A DNA stretch of 64,000 nucleotides from positions 56,583,891-56,647,890 of the forward strand of contig NC_086040.1 of the NCBI RefSeq assembly GCF_036323735.1, read 5' to 3'. Positions 35,169-48,655 of this stretch are shown here, one piece after another. Numbering within the stretch: the stretch's first letter is position 1; every line of letters begins with the position of its first letter. The notes under the pieces are model-generated. The model made no database searches, was not told the DNA's origin, and saw only the letters and a program-made list of their open reading frames with translations. Made by a program: the position numbers and the translations under genes. Origin of the DNA: Rattus norvegicus. Taxonomy: Eukaryota; Chordata; Mammalia; Rodentia; Muridae.

Positions 35169-35897
35169 ACGATTCTTCTAAGTATGTGTGACTGAGACTG
35201 GGAAACACACGTTTTGTGTATATATAAAAGTCTGCTTTTTTCTCCTTTGAACCACTGAAAACTAAGCTTATTTTCCAAGTAACAGCACTTTACTTTGCAA
35301 AACACTACCTGTGTGTTTATCTTGAAAGTCAACTTCCTACAAGCTTTACACCCATGGAAAGGACAGAATTGGCCAAAGAATGAGAGATTCAGACTGGGAA
35401 AAACATGTTTGTCTATATTGAAAAGTCTGCTTTTTGCCTCAAGAACCACTTAAAAGTAAGCTTCTTCGCCTAGTAACAGCAATTCACTTTGCAAAACACT
35501 AGCTGTGTGTTTATCTTTAAAGTCAACTTCCTACAAGCTTTTCCCTCTTGGAATGAAGAGAATTCAACAAAGAATGAAAGACTGAGACTGGGAAAAGCTT
35601 TTTCAGTCTATATAAATAAGTGTGCTTTTTACCGTCTAGAACCACTTAAAACTAAGCTTACTGGTCAAGTAACAGCAATTCGCTTTGCAAAACAGTAGCT
35701 GCGTGTTTATCTTCAAAGTCAACTTCCTACAAGCTTTTCCTGCTGGAAGGAACAGAATTCTCCAAAGATTGTTGGATTCAGACTGGGAAATCCATGTTTT
35801 GTCTATATTGAAAAGTGTGCTTTTTTCCCTCTAGAACCACTTAGAGCTAAGCTTATTCGCCAAGTAACAGCGATTCACTTTGCAAATCATTAGCTTT

Positions 35898-38258
35898 GTG
35901 TTCAGCTTCAAAGTCAAGTTCCTACAAGCTTTTTCCGCATGGAATGAACAGAACTCGACTGAGAATGTGTGATTCAGACAGGGAAACGCACTTTTTTCTA
36001 TATAGAGAGGTATGCTTATCACCTTCTAGGACCATTTAAAACAAAGCTTAATCACCAGGTAAGAACAATTCACTTGTAAAATGAAAAAAAAAGGCTGTTT
36101 TTTTATCTTCAAAGTCAACTTCCTACAAGCTTTTCCCTCTTGGAATGAACAGAATTCGCCAAAGAATGAGAGACTAAGACTGGGAAAAGCTTTTTCAGTC
36201 TATATAAATAAGTCTGCTTTTTTACAGTCTAGAACCACTTAAAACTAAGATTATTGGTCAAGTAACAGCAATTCACTTTTCAAAACAGTAGCTGTGTGTT
36301 TATCTTCAAAGTCAACTTCCTACAAGCTTTACCCCCTTGGAAAGAACAGAATTTGCCAAAGAATGAGAGATTCAGACTGGGAAACCCACGTTTGTCTATA
36401 TTCAAAAGTCTGCTTTTTAGCCTCAAGAACAACTTAAAAGTAAGCTTATTCGCCTAGTAACAGAAATTCACTTTTCAAAACACTAGCTGTGTGTTTATCT
36501 TCAAAGTCAACTTCCTACAAGCTTTTCCCTTTTGGAACGAACAGAATTCACCAAAGAATGGGAGACTGAGACTGGGAAAAGCTTTTTCAGTCTATATGAA
36601 TAAGTCTGCTTTTTACCAACTAGAACCAGTTAAAACTAAGCTTATTGGCCAAGTAACAGCAATTCATTTTGCAAAACACTAGCTGTGTGTTTATTTCAAA
36701 GTCAACATCTTCTAAGCTCTTCCCCCTTGGAGAGAACAGAATTCACCTAAGAATGTCTGATTCAGACTGGAAAATGCAAGTATTGTCTACATTGAAAGTC
36801 TGCTTTTTACTGTCTAGGACCACTTAAAACTAAGCCTATTGGCCAAGTAAGAGCAATTCACATTGCAGATCCTTAGCTCTGTGTTTATCTTCAAAGTGAA
36901 CTTCCTACAAGCTTTTGCCGCTTGGAACGAACAGAATTCGCCAAAGAATGTTGGATTCAGACTGGGAAACCCATGTTTGGTCCACATAGAAAAGTCTGCT
37001 TTTTACTGTCTAGAACCACTTAAAACTAAGCTTATTGGCCAAGTAACAGCAATTCACTTTGCAAAACCCTAGCTGCGTGTTTATTTTCAATGTCAACTTC
37101 CTACAAGCTTTTCATACTGGCACCAACAGAATTCTGCAAAGAATGTTGGATTCCGACTGGGAAACCCATGTTTTGTCTACATTGAAAAGTGTGCTTCTTA
37201 CCCCATAGAACCCCTTAAAACTAAGCTTTTTCACCAAGTAACAGCCATTCACTCTGCAAATCACCAGCTTTGTGTTCAGCTTCAAACTCAAGTTCCTACA
37301 AGCTTTTCCCAATTGGAAGGAACAGAATTAGCCAAAGAATGAGATATTGAGACTGGGAAAAGGATTTATCGTCTATATAAAAAAGTATGCTTTTTACCAT
37401 ATAGAACTACTTAAAACTAAGCTTAATCACCAAGTAAGAATGATTCACTTTGTAAAAGGTAAAAAGGGGCTTTTTTTTTTTATCTCCAAAGTCAACTTCC
37501 TACAAGCCTTTCCAGCCTGGAACGGACAGAATTCACCAAGGAATGTTTGATTCAGACTGAGAAAACCATGTTTTGTCTATATTGAAAAGTCTGCTTTTAC
37601 CCACTAGAACCTCTTAAAACTAAGAATATTCTCCTGGTAAGAACAATTCCCTTTGCAAAAACACTTGCTGTGTGTTTGTCTTCAAAGTAAACTTTCTACA
37701 AGATTTTCCTGCTTGGAACACACAGAATTTGCCAAAGAGTGAGAGATTGAGACTGGGAAAAGCTTTTTTAGAATACATAGATAAGTATGCTTTTTACCAA
37801 CTAGAACTACTTAAAACAGAGCTTAATCCCAAAGTAAGAACAATTCACTTTGTAAAACACTAGCTGTGTGTTTATCTTCAAAGTTCACTTCCTCCAAACT
37901 TTTCCCGGTTGGAACGAACACCATTCCTCTAAGAATGTGTGATTGAGACTGGGAAACACACGTTTTGTGTATATATAAAAGTCTGCTTTTTTCTCCTTTG
38001 AACCACTGAAAACTAAGCTTATTTTCCAAGTAACAGCACTTTACTTTGCAAAACACTACCTGTGTGTTTATCTTGAAAGTCAACTTCCAACAAGCTATTC
38101 CTGCTGGAAGGAACAGAATTCTCCAAAGATTGTTGGATTCAGACTGGGAAATCCATGTTTTGTCTATATTGAAAAGTGTGCTTTTTTCCCTCTAGAACCA
38201 CTTAGAGCTAAGCTTATTCGCCAAGTAACAGCGATTCACTTTGCAAATCATTAGCTTT
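35898..38258 (+). repeat. HOR unit 12, 12-mer type B
   Basis: Same structure as unit 10 with the same m12/14 junction and the shared GGATTTATCG and CCCGGTTGG variants. It differs in m4, which reads ACCAACTAGAACC as in units 15 and 17, so the front of the unit has a different origin from its rear. Confidence 0.92.
37903..37919 (-). other. CENP-B box core match, unit 12 m11
   Basis: TCCCGGTTGGAACGAAC, the same variant as unit 10, supporting their common descent. Confidence 0.75.
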
Positions 38259-39242
38259 GTGTTCAGCTTCAAAGTCAAGTTCCTACAAGCTTTTTCCGCA
38301 TGGAACGAACAGAACTCGACTGAGAATGTGTGATTCAGACAGGGAAACGCACTTTTTTCTATATAGAGAGGTATGCTTATCACCTTCTAGGACCATTTAA
38401 AACAAAGCTTAATCACCAGGTAAGAACAATTCACTTGTAAAATGAAAAAAAAAGGCTGTTTTTTTATCTTCAAAGTCAACTTCCTACAAGCTTTTCCCTC
38501 TTGGAATGAACAGAATTCGCCAAAGAATGAGAGACTAAGACTGGGAAAAGCTTTTTCAGTCTATATAAATAAGTCTGCATTTTTACAGTCTAGAACCACT
38601 TAAAACTAAGATTATTGGTCAAGTAACAGCAATTCACTTTTCAAAACAGTAGCTGTGTGTTTATCTTCAAAGTCAACTTCCTATAAGCTTTACCCCCTTG
38701 GAAAGAACAGAATTGGCCAAAGAATGAGAGATTCAGACTGGGAAACCCATGTTTGTCTATATTCAAAAGTCTGCTTTTTAGCCTCAAGAACAACTTAAAA
38801 GTAAGCTTATTCGCCTAGTAACAGAAATTCACTTTGCAAAACACTAGCTGTGTGTTTATCTTGAAAGTCAACTTCCTACAAGGTTTTCCCTCTTGGAATG
38901 AAGAGAATTCGCCAAAGAATGAAAGACTGAGACTGGGAAAAGCTTTTTCAGTCTATATAAATAAGTGTGCTTTTTACCGTCTAGAACCACTTAAAACTAA
39001 GCTTATTGGTCAAGTAACAGCAATTCACTTTGCAAAACAGTAGCTGTGTGTTTATCTTCAAAGTCAACTTCCTACAAGCTTTTCCTGCTGGAAGGAACAG
39101 AATTCTCCAAAGATTGTTGGATTCAGACTGGGAAATCCATGTTTTGTCTATATTGAAAAGTGTGCTTTTTTCCCTCTAGAACCACTTAGAGCTAAGCTTA
39201 TTCGCCAAGTAACAGCGATTCACTTTGCAAATCATTAGCTTT
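38259..39242 (+). repeat. HOR unit 13, 5-mer
   Basis: m1, m2, m3/12, m13, m14, 984 bp. It contains no m11 and so no complete CENP-B box. It is the counterpart of unit 4 at an offset of 30,394 bases, and the 17-mers that follow both begin with GTATTCAGC. Confidence 0.92.
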
Positions 39243-42200
39243 GTATTCAGCTTCAAAGTCAAGTTCCTACAAGCTTTTTCCGCATGGAATGAACAGAACT
39301 CGACTGAGAATGTGTGATTCAGACAGGGAAACGCACTTTTTTCTATATAGAGAGGTATGCTTATCACCTTCTAGGACCATTTAAAACAAAGCTTAATCAC
39401 CAGGTAAGAACAATTCACTTGTAAAATGAAAAAAAAAAGGCTGTTTTTTTTATCTTCAAAGTCAACTTCCTACAAGCTTTTCCCTCTTGGAATGAACAGA
39501 ATTCGCCAAAGAATGAGAGACTAAGACTGGGAAAAGCTTTTTCAGTCTATATAAATAAGTCTGCTTTTTTACAGTCTAGAACCACTTAAAACTAAGATTA
39601 TTTGTCAAGTAACAGCAATTCACTTTTCAAAACACTAGCTGTGTGTTTATCTTCAAAGTCAACTTCCTACAAGCTTTACCCCCTTGGAAAGAACAGAATT
39701 CGCCAAAGAATGAGAGATTCAGACTGGGAAACCCATGTTTGTCTATATTCAAAAGTCTGCTTTTTAGCCTCAAGAACAACTTAAAAGTAAGCTTATTCGC
39801 CTAGTAACAGAAATTCACTTTTCAAAACACTAGCTGTGTGTTTATCTTCAAAGTCAACTTCCTACAAGCTTTTCCCTTTTGGAACGAACAGAATTCACCA
39901 AAGAATGGGAGACTGAGACTGGGAAAAGCTTTTTCAGTCTATATGAATAAGTCTGCTTTTTACCATCTAGAACCAGTTAAAACTAAGCTTATTGGCCAAG
40001 TAACAGCAATTCATTTTGCAAAACACTAGCTGTGTGTTTATTTCAAAGTCAACATCTTCTAAGCTCTTCCCCCTTGGAGAGAACAGAATTCACCTAAGAA
40101 TGTCTGATTCAGACTGGAAAATGCAAGTATTGTCTACATTGAAAGTCTGCTTTTTACTGTCTAGGACCACTTAAAACTAAGCCTATTGGCCAAGTAAGAG
40201 CAATTCACATTGCAGATCCTTAGCTCTGTGTTTATCTTCAAAGTGAACTTCCTACAAGCTTTTGCCGCTTGGAACGAACAGAATTCGCCAAAGAATGTTG
40301 GATTCAGACTGGGAAACCCATGTTTGGTCCACATAGAAAAGTCTGCTTTTTACTGTCTAGAACCACTTAAAACTAAGCTTATTGGCCAAGTAACAGCAAT
40401 TCACTTTGCAAAACCCTAGCTGTGTGTTTATTTTCAATGTCAACTTCCTACAAGCTTTTCATACTGGCACCAACAGAATTCTGCAAAGAATGTTGGATTC
40501 CGACTGGGAAACCCATATTTTGTCTACATTGAAAAGTGTGCTTCTTACCCCATAGAACCCCTTAAAACTAAGCTTTTTCACCAAGTAACAGCCATTCACT
40601 CTGCAAATCACCAGCTTTGTGTTCAGCTTCAAACTCAAGTTCCTACAAGCTTTTCCCAATTGGAAGGAACAGAATTAGCCAAAGAATGAGATATTGAGAC
40701 TGGGAAAAGGATTTTTCGTCTATATAGAAAAGTATGCTTTTTACCATATAGAACTACTTAAAACAAAGCTTAATCACCAAGTAAGAACAATTCACTTTGT
40801 AAAAGGAAAAAAGGGGCTTTTTTTTTTATCTCCAAAGTCAACTTCCTACAAGCCTTTCCAGCCTGGAACGGACAGAATTCACCAAGGAATGTTTGATTCA
40901 GACTGAGAAAACCATGTTTTGTCAATCTTGAAAAGTCTGCTTTTTACTCTCTAGAACCACTTAAAACTAATCTTATCCGCCAAGTAACACCTTTCACTTT
41001 GCAAATCACTAGCTGTGTGTTTTTCTTCAAAGTCAAGTTCCTACAAACTTTTCCCGCTTGGAAGGAACAGAATGCACCTGAGAATGTGTGATTCGGACAG
41101 GGAAACACAATTCTTTTCTATATAGAAATGTATGCTTTTTACCTTCTAGGACCATTTAAAACAAAGGTTATTGGCCAAATAACCGCAATTCACTTTGTAA
41201 AACAGTAACTGTGTGTCTATCTTCAAAGTCAACTTCCTGCAAGCTTTTCCTGCTTGGATGAACAGTATTCGCCCAAGAATGAGAGATTCAGACCGGGAAA
41301 ACCATGCTTTGTCTATACTGCAAAGTCTGGTTTTTACCGTCTAGCACCACTGAAAACTAAGTGTATTGGCCAAGCAAAGCAATTCACTTTCCTAACACCA
41401 GCTGTGTGTTTATCTTCAAAGTCAAGTTCCTACAAGCATTTCTCACTTGGATTGGACAAGATTCCCCAAAGAATGAGATTCAGACTGGGAAAACAATGTT
41501 TTGTCTATATTGAATAGTCTGCTTTTACCCACTAGAACCCCTTAAAACTAAGAATATTCTCCTGGTAAGAACAAATCCCTTTGCAAAAACACTTGCTGTG
41601 TGTTTGTCTTCAAAGTCAACTTTCTACAAGATTTTCCTGCTTGGAACACACAGAATTTGCCAAAGAGTGAGAGATTGAGACTGGGAAAAGCTTTTTTAGA
41701 ATATATAGATAAGTATGCTTTTTACCAACTAGAACTACTTAAAACAGAGCTTAATCCCAAAGTAAGAACAATTCACTTTGTAAAACATTAGCTGTGTGTT
41801 TATCTTCAAAGTTCACTTCCTCCAAACTTTTCCCGATTGGAACGAACACGATTCTTTTAAGTATGTGTGACTGAGACTGGGAAACACACGTTTTGTGTAT
41901 ATATAAAAGTCTGCTTTTTTCTCCTTTGAACCACTGAAAACTAAGCTTATTTTCCAAGTAACAGCACTTTACTTTGCAAAACACTACCTGTGTGTTTATC
42001 TTGAAAGTCAACTTCCTACAAGCTTTACACCCATGGAAAGGACAGAATTGGCCAAAGAATGAGAGATTCAGACTGGGAAAAACATGTTTGTCTATATTGA
42101 AAAGTCTGCTTTTTGCCTCAAGAACCACTTAAAAGTAAGCTTCTTCGCCTAGTAACAGCAATTCACTTTGCAAAACACTAGCTGTGTGTTTATCTTTAAA

Positions 42201-42576
42201 GTCAACTTCCTACAAGCTTTTCCCTCTTGGAATGAAGAGAATTCAACAAAGAATGAAAGACTGAGACTGGGAAAAGCTTTTTCAGTCTATATAAATAAGT
42301 GTGCTTTTTACCGTCTAGAACCACTTAAAACTAAGCTTACTGGTCAAGTAACAGCAATTCGCTTTGCAAAACAGTAGCTGCGTGTTTATCTTCAAAGTCA
42401 ACTTCCTACAAGCTTTTCCTGCTGGAAGGAACAGAATTCTCCAAAGATTGTTGGATTCAGACTGGGAAATCCATGTTTTGTCTATATTGAAAAGTGTGCT
42501 TTTTTCCCTCTAGAACCACTTAGAGCTAAGCTTATTCGCCAAGTAACAGCGATTCACTTTGCAAATCATTAGCTTT
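39243..42576 (+). repeat. HOR unit 14, 17-mer
   Basis: Complete 17-mer, 3,334 bp, matching unit 5 in its left part, including ATTTGTCAAG in m2. Its right part shares AATTCGCTTTGC in m13 with units 11 and 16. In m11 the base after the box region reads TTCTTTTAAG, a private change. Confidence 0.93.
41831..41847 (-). other. CENP-B box core match, unit 14 m11
   Basis: TCCCGATTGGAACGAAC, 3,928 bp after the previous site because of the intervening 5-mer. Confidence 0.75.
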
Positions 42577-45500
42577 GTGTTCAGCTTCAAAGTCAAGTTC
42601 CTACAAGCTTTTTCCGCATGGAATGAACAGAACTCGACTGAGAATGTGTGATTCAGACAGGGAAACGCACTTTTTTCTATATAGAGAGGTATGCTTATCA
42701 CCTTCTAGGACCATTTAAAACAAAGCTTAATCACCAGGTAAGAACAATTCACTTGTAAAATGAAAAAAAAAAGGCTGTTTTTTTATCTTCAAAGTCAACT
42801 TCCTACAAGCTTTTCCCTCTTGGAATGAACAGAATTCGCCAAAGAATGAGAGACTAAGACTGGGAAAAGCTTTTTCAGTCTATATAAATAAGTCTGCTTT
42901 TTTACAGTCTAGAACCACTTAAAACTAAGATTATTGGTCAAGTAACAGCAATTCACTTTTCAAAACAGTAGCTGTGTGTTTATCTTCAAAGTCAACTTCC
43001 TACAAGCTTTACCCCCTTGGAAAGAACAGAATTTGCCAAAGAATGAGAGATTCAGACTGGGAAACCCACGTTTGTCTATATTCAAAAGTCTGCTTTTTAG
43101 CCTCAAGAACAACTTAAAAGTAAGCTTATTCGCCTAGTAACAGAAATTCACTTTTCAAAACACTAGCTGTGTGTTTATCTTCAAAGTCAACTTCCTACAA
43201 GCTTTTCCCTTTTGGAACGAACAGAATTCACCAAAGAATGGGAGACTGAGACTGGGAAAAGCTTTTTCAGTCTATATGAATAAGTCTGCTTTTTACCAAC
43301 TAGAACCAGTTAAAACTAAGCTTATTGGCCAAGTAACAGCAATTCATTTTGCAAAACACTAGCTGTGTGTTTATTTCAAAGTCAACATCTTCTAAGCTCT
43401 TCCCCCTTGGAGAGAACAGAATTCACCTAAGAATGTCTGATTCAGACTGGAAAATGCAAGTATTGTCTACATTGAAAGTCTGCTTTTTACTGTCTAGGAC
43501 CACTTAAAACTAAGCCTATTGGCCAAGTAAGAGCAATTCACATTGCAGATCCTTAGCTCTGTGTTTATCTTCAAAGTGAACTTCCTACAAGCTTTTGCCG
43601 CTTGGAACGAACAGAATTCGCCAAAGAATGTTGGATTCAGACTGGGAAACCCATGTTTGGTCCACATAGAAAAGTCTGCTTTTTACTGTCTAGAACCACT
43701 TAAAACTAAGCTTATTGGCCAAGTAACAGCAATTCACTTTGCAAAACCCTAGCTGCGTGTTTATTTTCAATGTCAACTTCCTACAAGCTTTTCATACTGG
43801 CACCAACAGAATTCTGCAAAGAATGTTGGATTCCGACTGGGAAACCCATGTTTTGTCTACATTGAAAAGTGTGCTTCTTACCCCATAGAACCCCTTAAAA
43901 CTAAGCTTTTTCACCAAGTAACAGCCATTCACTCTGCAAATCACCAGCTTTGTGTTCAGCTTCAAACTCAAGTTCCTACAAGCTTTTCCCAATTGGAAGG
44001 AACAGAATTAGCCAAAGAATGAGATATTGAGACTGGGAAAAGGATTTTTCGTCTATATAGAAAAGTATGCTTTTTACCATATAGAACTACTTAAAACAAA
44101 GCTTAATCACCAAGTAAGAACAATTCACTTTGTAAAAGGAAAAAAGGGGCTTTTTTTTTATCTCCAAAGTCAACTTCCTACAAGCCTTTCCAGCCTGGAA
44201 CGGACAGAATTCACCAAGGAATGTTTGATTCAGACTGAGAAATCCATGTTTTGTCAATCTTAAAAAGTCTACTTTTTACTCTCTAGAACCACTTAAAACT
44301 AATCTTATCCGCCAAGTAACACCTTTCACTTTGCAAATCACTAGCTGTGTGTTTTTCTTCAAAGTCAAGTTCCTACAAGCTTTTCCCGCTTGGAAGGAAC
44401 AGAATGCGCATGAGAATGTGTGATTCGGACAGGGAAACACAATTCTTTTCTATATAGAAATGTATGCTTTTTACCTTCTAGGACCATTTAAAACACAGGT
44501 TATTGGCCAAATAACCGCAATTCACTTTGTAAAACAGTAACTGTGTGTCTATCTTCAAAGTCAACTTCCTGCAAGCTTTTCCTGCTTGGATGAACAGTAT
44601 TCGCCCAAGAATGAGAGATTCAGACCGGGAAAACCATGCTTTGTCTATACTGCAAAGTCTGGTTTTTACCGTCTAGCACCACTGAAAACTAAGGGTATTG
44701 GCCAAGCAAAGCAATTCACTTTCCTAACACCAGCTGTGTGTTTATCTTCAAAGTCAAGTTCCTACAAGCATTTCTCACTTGGATTGGACAAAATTCCCCA
44801 AAGAATGAGATTCAGACTGGGAAAACAATGTTTTGTCTATATTGAATAGTCTGCTTTTACCCACTAGAACCACTTAAAACTAAGAATATTCTCCTGGTAA
44901 GAACAAATCCCTTTGCAAAAACACTTGCTGTGTGTTTGTCTTCAAAGTCAACTTTCTACAAGATTTTCCTGCTTGGAACACACAGAATTTGCCAAAGAGT
45001 GAGAGATTGAGACTGGGAAAAGATTTTTAGAATATATAGATAAGTATGCTTTTTACCAACTAGAACTACTTAAAACAGAGCTTAATCCCAAAGTAAGAAC
45101 AATTCACTTTGTAAAACACTAGCTGTGTGTTTATCTTCAAAGTTCACTTCCTCCAAACTTTTCCCGATTGGAACGAACACCATTCCTCTAAGAATGTGTG
45201 ATTGAGACTGGGAAACACACGTTTTGTGTTTATATAAAAGTCTGCTTTTTTCTCCTTTGAACCACTGAAAACTAAGCTTATTTTCCAAGTAACAGCACTT
45301 TACTTTGCAAAACACTACCTGTGTGTTTATCTTGAAAGTCAACTTCCTACAAGCTTTACACCCATGGAAAGGACAGAATTGGCCAAAGAATGAGAGATTC
45401 AGACTGGGAAAAACATGTTTGTCTACATTGAAAAGTCTGCTTTTTGCCTCAAGAACCATTAAAAGTAAGCTTCTTCGCCTAGTAACAGCAATTCACTTTG

Positions 45501-45906
45501 CAAAACACTAGCTGTGTGTTTATCTTTAAAGTCAACTTCCTACAAGCTTTTCCCTCTTGGAATGAAGAGAATTCGCCAAAGAATGAAAGACTGAGACTGG
45601 GAAAAGCTTTTTCAGTCTATATAAATAAGTGTGCTTTTTACCGTCTAGAACCACTTAAAACTAAGCTTATTGGTCAAGTAACAGCAATTCACTTTGCAAA
45701 ACAGTAGCTGTGTGTTTATCTTCAAAGTCAACTTCCTACAAGCTTTTCCTGCTGGAAGGAACAGAATTCTCCAAAGATTGTTGGATTCAGACTGGGAAAT
45801 CCATGTTTTGTCTATATTGAAAAGTGTGCTTTTTTCCCTCTAGAACCACTTAGAGCTAAGCTTATTCGCCAAGTAACAGCGATTCACTTTGCAAATCATT
45901 AGCTTT
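42577..45906 (+). repeat. HOR unit 15, 17-mer
   Basis: Complete 17-mer, 3,330 bp. It is nearly identical to unit 17 at an offset of 6,079 bases, including AAAAAGTCTACTTTTTAC in m9 and GCGCATGAG in mX, which I see only in these two units. Confidence 0.93.
45162..45178 (-). other. CENP-B box core match, unit 15 m11
   Basis: TCCCGATTGGAACGAAC, followed by ACCATTCC. Confidence 0.75.
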
Positions 45907-48655
45907 GTGTTCAGCTTCAAAGTCAAGTTCCTACAAGCTTTTTCCGCATGGAACGAACAGAACTCGACTGAGAATGTGTGATTCAGACAGGGAAATGCAC
46001 TTTTTTCTATATAGAGAGGTATGCTTATCACCTTCTAGGACCATTTAAAACAAAGCTTAATCACCAGGAAAGAACAATTCACTTGTAAAATGAAAAAAAA
46101 AGGCTGTTTTTTTATTTTCAAAGTCAACTTCCTACAAGCTTTTCCCTCTTGGAATGAACAGAATTCGCCAAAGAATGAGAGACTAAGACTGGGAAAAGCT
46201 TTTTCAGTCTATATAAATAAGTCTGCTTTTTTACAGTCTAGAACCACTTAAAACTAAGATTATTGGTCAAGTAACAGCAATTCACTTTTCAAAATACTAG
46301 CTGTGTGTTTATCTTCAAAGTCAACTTCCTACAAGCTTTACCCCCTTGGAAAGAACAGAATTCGCCAAAGAATGAGAGATTCAGACTGGGAAACCCATGT
46401 TTGTCTATATTCAAAAGTCTGCTTTTTAGCCTCAAGAACAACTTAAAAGTAAGCTTATTCACCTAGTAACAGAAATTCACTTTTCAAAACACTAGCTGTG
46501 TGTTTATCTTCAAAGTCAACTTCCTACAAGCTTTTCCCTTTTGGAACGAACAGAATTCACCAAAGAATGGGAGACTGAGACTGGGAAAAGCTTTTTCAGT
46601 CTATATGAATAAGTCTGCTTTTTACCATGTAGAACCAGTTAAAACTAAGCTTATTGGCCAAGTAACAGCAATTCATTTTGCAAAACACTAGCTGTGTGTT
46701 TATTTCAAAGTCAACATCTTCTAGCTCTTCCCCCTTGGAGAGTACAGAATTCACCTAAGAATGTCTGATTCAGACTGGGATATGCAAGTATTGTCTACAT
46801 TGAAAGTCTGCTTTTTACTGTCTAGGACCACTTAAAACTAAGCCTATTGGCCAAGTAAGAGCAATTCACTTTGCAGATCATTAGCTCTGTGTTTATCTTC
46901 AAAGTGAACTTCCTACAAGCTTTTGCCGCTTGGAACGAACAGAATTCGCCAAACAATGTTGGATTCAGACTGGGAAACCCATGTTTGGTCCACATAGAAA
47001 AGTCTGCTTTTTACTGTCTAGAACCACTTAAAACTAAGCTTATTGACCAAGTAACAGCAATTCACTTTGCAAAACCCTAGCTGTGTGTTTATTTTCAATG
47101 TCAACTTCCTACAAGCATTTCATACTGGAAACAACAGAATTCTGCAAAGAATGTTCGATTCCGACTGGGAAACCCATGTTTTGTCTACATTGAAAAGTGT
47201 GCTTCTTACCCCATAGAACCACTTAAAACTAAGCTTTTTCACCTAGTAACAGCCATTCACTCTGCAAATCACCAGCTTTGTGTTCAGCTTCAAACTCAAG
47301 TTCCTACAAGCTTTTCCCAATTGGAAGGAACAGAATTAGCCAAAGAATGAGATATTGAGACTGGGAAAAGGATTTTTCGTCTATATAGAAAAGTATGCTT
47401 TTTACCATATAGAACTACTTAAAACTAAGCTTAATCACCAAGTAAGAACGATTCACTTTGTAAAAGGAAAAAAGGGGCTTTTTTTTTTATCTCCAAAGTC
47501 AACTTCCTACAAGCCTTTCCAGCCTGGAACGGACAGAATTCACCAAGGAATGTTTGATTCAGACTGAGAAAACCATGTTTTGTCTATATTGAAAAGTCTG
47601 CTTTTACCCACTAGAACCACTTAAAACTAAGAATATTCTCCTGGTAAGAACAATTCCCTTTGCAAAAACACTTGCTGTGTGTTTGTCTTCAAAGTCAACT
47701 TTCTACAAGATTTTCCTGCTTGGAACACACAGAATTTGCCAAAGAGTGAGAGATTGAGACTGGGAAAAGCTTTTTTAGAATATATAGATAAGTATGCTTT
47801 TTACCAACTAGAACTACTTAAAACAGAGCTTAATCCCAAAGTAAGAACAATTCACTTTGTAAAACACTAGCTGTGTGTTTATCTTCAAAGTTCACTTCCT
47901 CCAAACTTTTCCCGATTGGAACGAACACGATTCTTCTAAGTATGTGTGACTGAGACTGGGAAACACACGTTTTGTGTATATATAAAAGTCTGCTTTTTTC
48001 TCCTTTGAACCACTGAAAACTAAGCTTATTTTCCAAGTAACAGCACTTTACTTTGCAAAACACTACCTGTGTGTTTATCTTGAAAGTCAACTTCCTACAA
48101 GCTTTACACCCATGGAAAGGACAGAATTGGCCAAAGAATGAGAGATTCAGACTGGGAAAAACATGTTTGTCTATATTGAAAAGTCTGCTTTTTGCCTCAA
48201 GAACCACTTAAAAGTAAGCTTCTTCGCCTAGTAACAGCAATTCACTTTGCAAAACACTAGCTGTGTGTTTATCTTTAAAGTCAACTTCCTACAAGCTTTT
48301 CCCTCTTGGAATGAAGAGAATTCAACAAAGAATGAAAGACTGAGACTGGGAAAAGCTTTTTCAGTCTATATAAATAAGTGTGCTTTTTACCGTCTAGAAC
48401 CACTTAAAACTAAGCTTACTGGTCAAGTAACAGCAATTCGCTTTGCAAAACAGTAGCTGCGTGTTTATCTTCAAAGTCAACTTCCTACAAGCTTTTCCTG
48501 CTGGAAGGAACAGAATTCTCCAAAGATTGTTGGATTCAGACTGGGAAATCCATGTTTTGTCTATATTGAAAAGTGTGCTTTTTTCCCTCTAGAACCACTT
48601 AGAGCTAAGCTTATTCGCCAAGTAACAGCGATTCACTTTGCAAATCATTAGCTTT
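45907..48655 (+). repeat. HOR unit 16, 14-mer
   Basis: 14-mer with the m9/Z hybrid, 2,749 bp. Its front matches the fronts of units 7 and 18 (TTCTAGCTCTTCC in m5, CCAAACAATG in m6), while its rear matches unit 11 (AATTCGCTTTGC in m13). A change to TTATTCACC in m3 is shared with unit 18. Confidence 0.93.
47910..47926 (-). other. CENP-B box core match, unit 16 m11
   Basis: TCCCGATTGGAACGAAC, followed by ACGATTCTTC. Confidence 0.75.

Larger units (their letters stand above)
32565..35897 (+). repeat. HOR unit 11, 17-mer with replaced front
   Basis: Order m1, m2, m3/12, m13/4 hybrid, m5-m9, X, Y, Z, m10-m14. The front three and a half monomers have the 5-mer arrangement, then the array returns to the 17-mer at m4. 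Two opposite jumps cancel, so the length is still 17 monomers and 3,333 bp. Confidence 0.9.
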
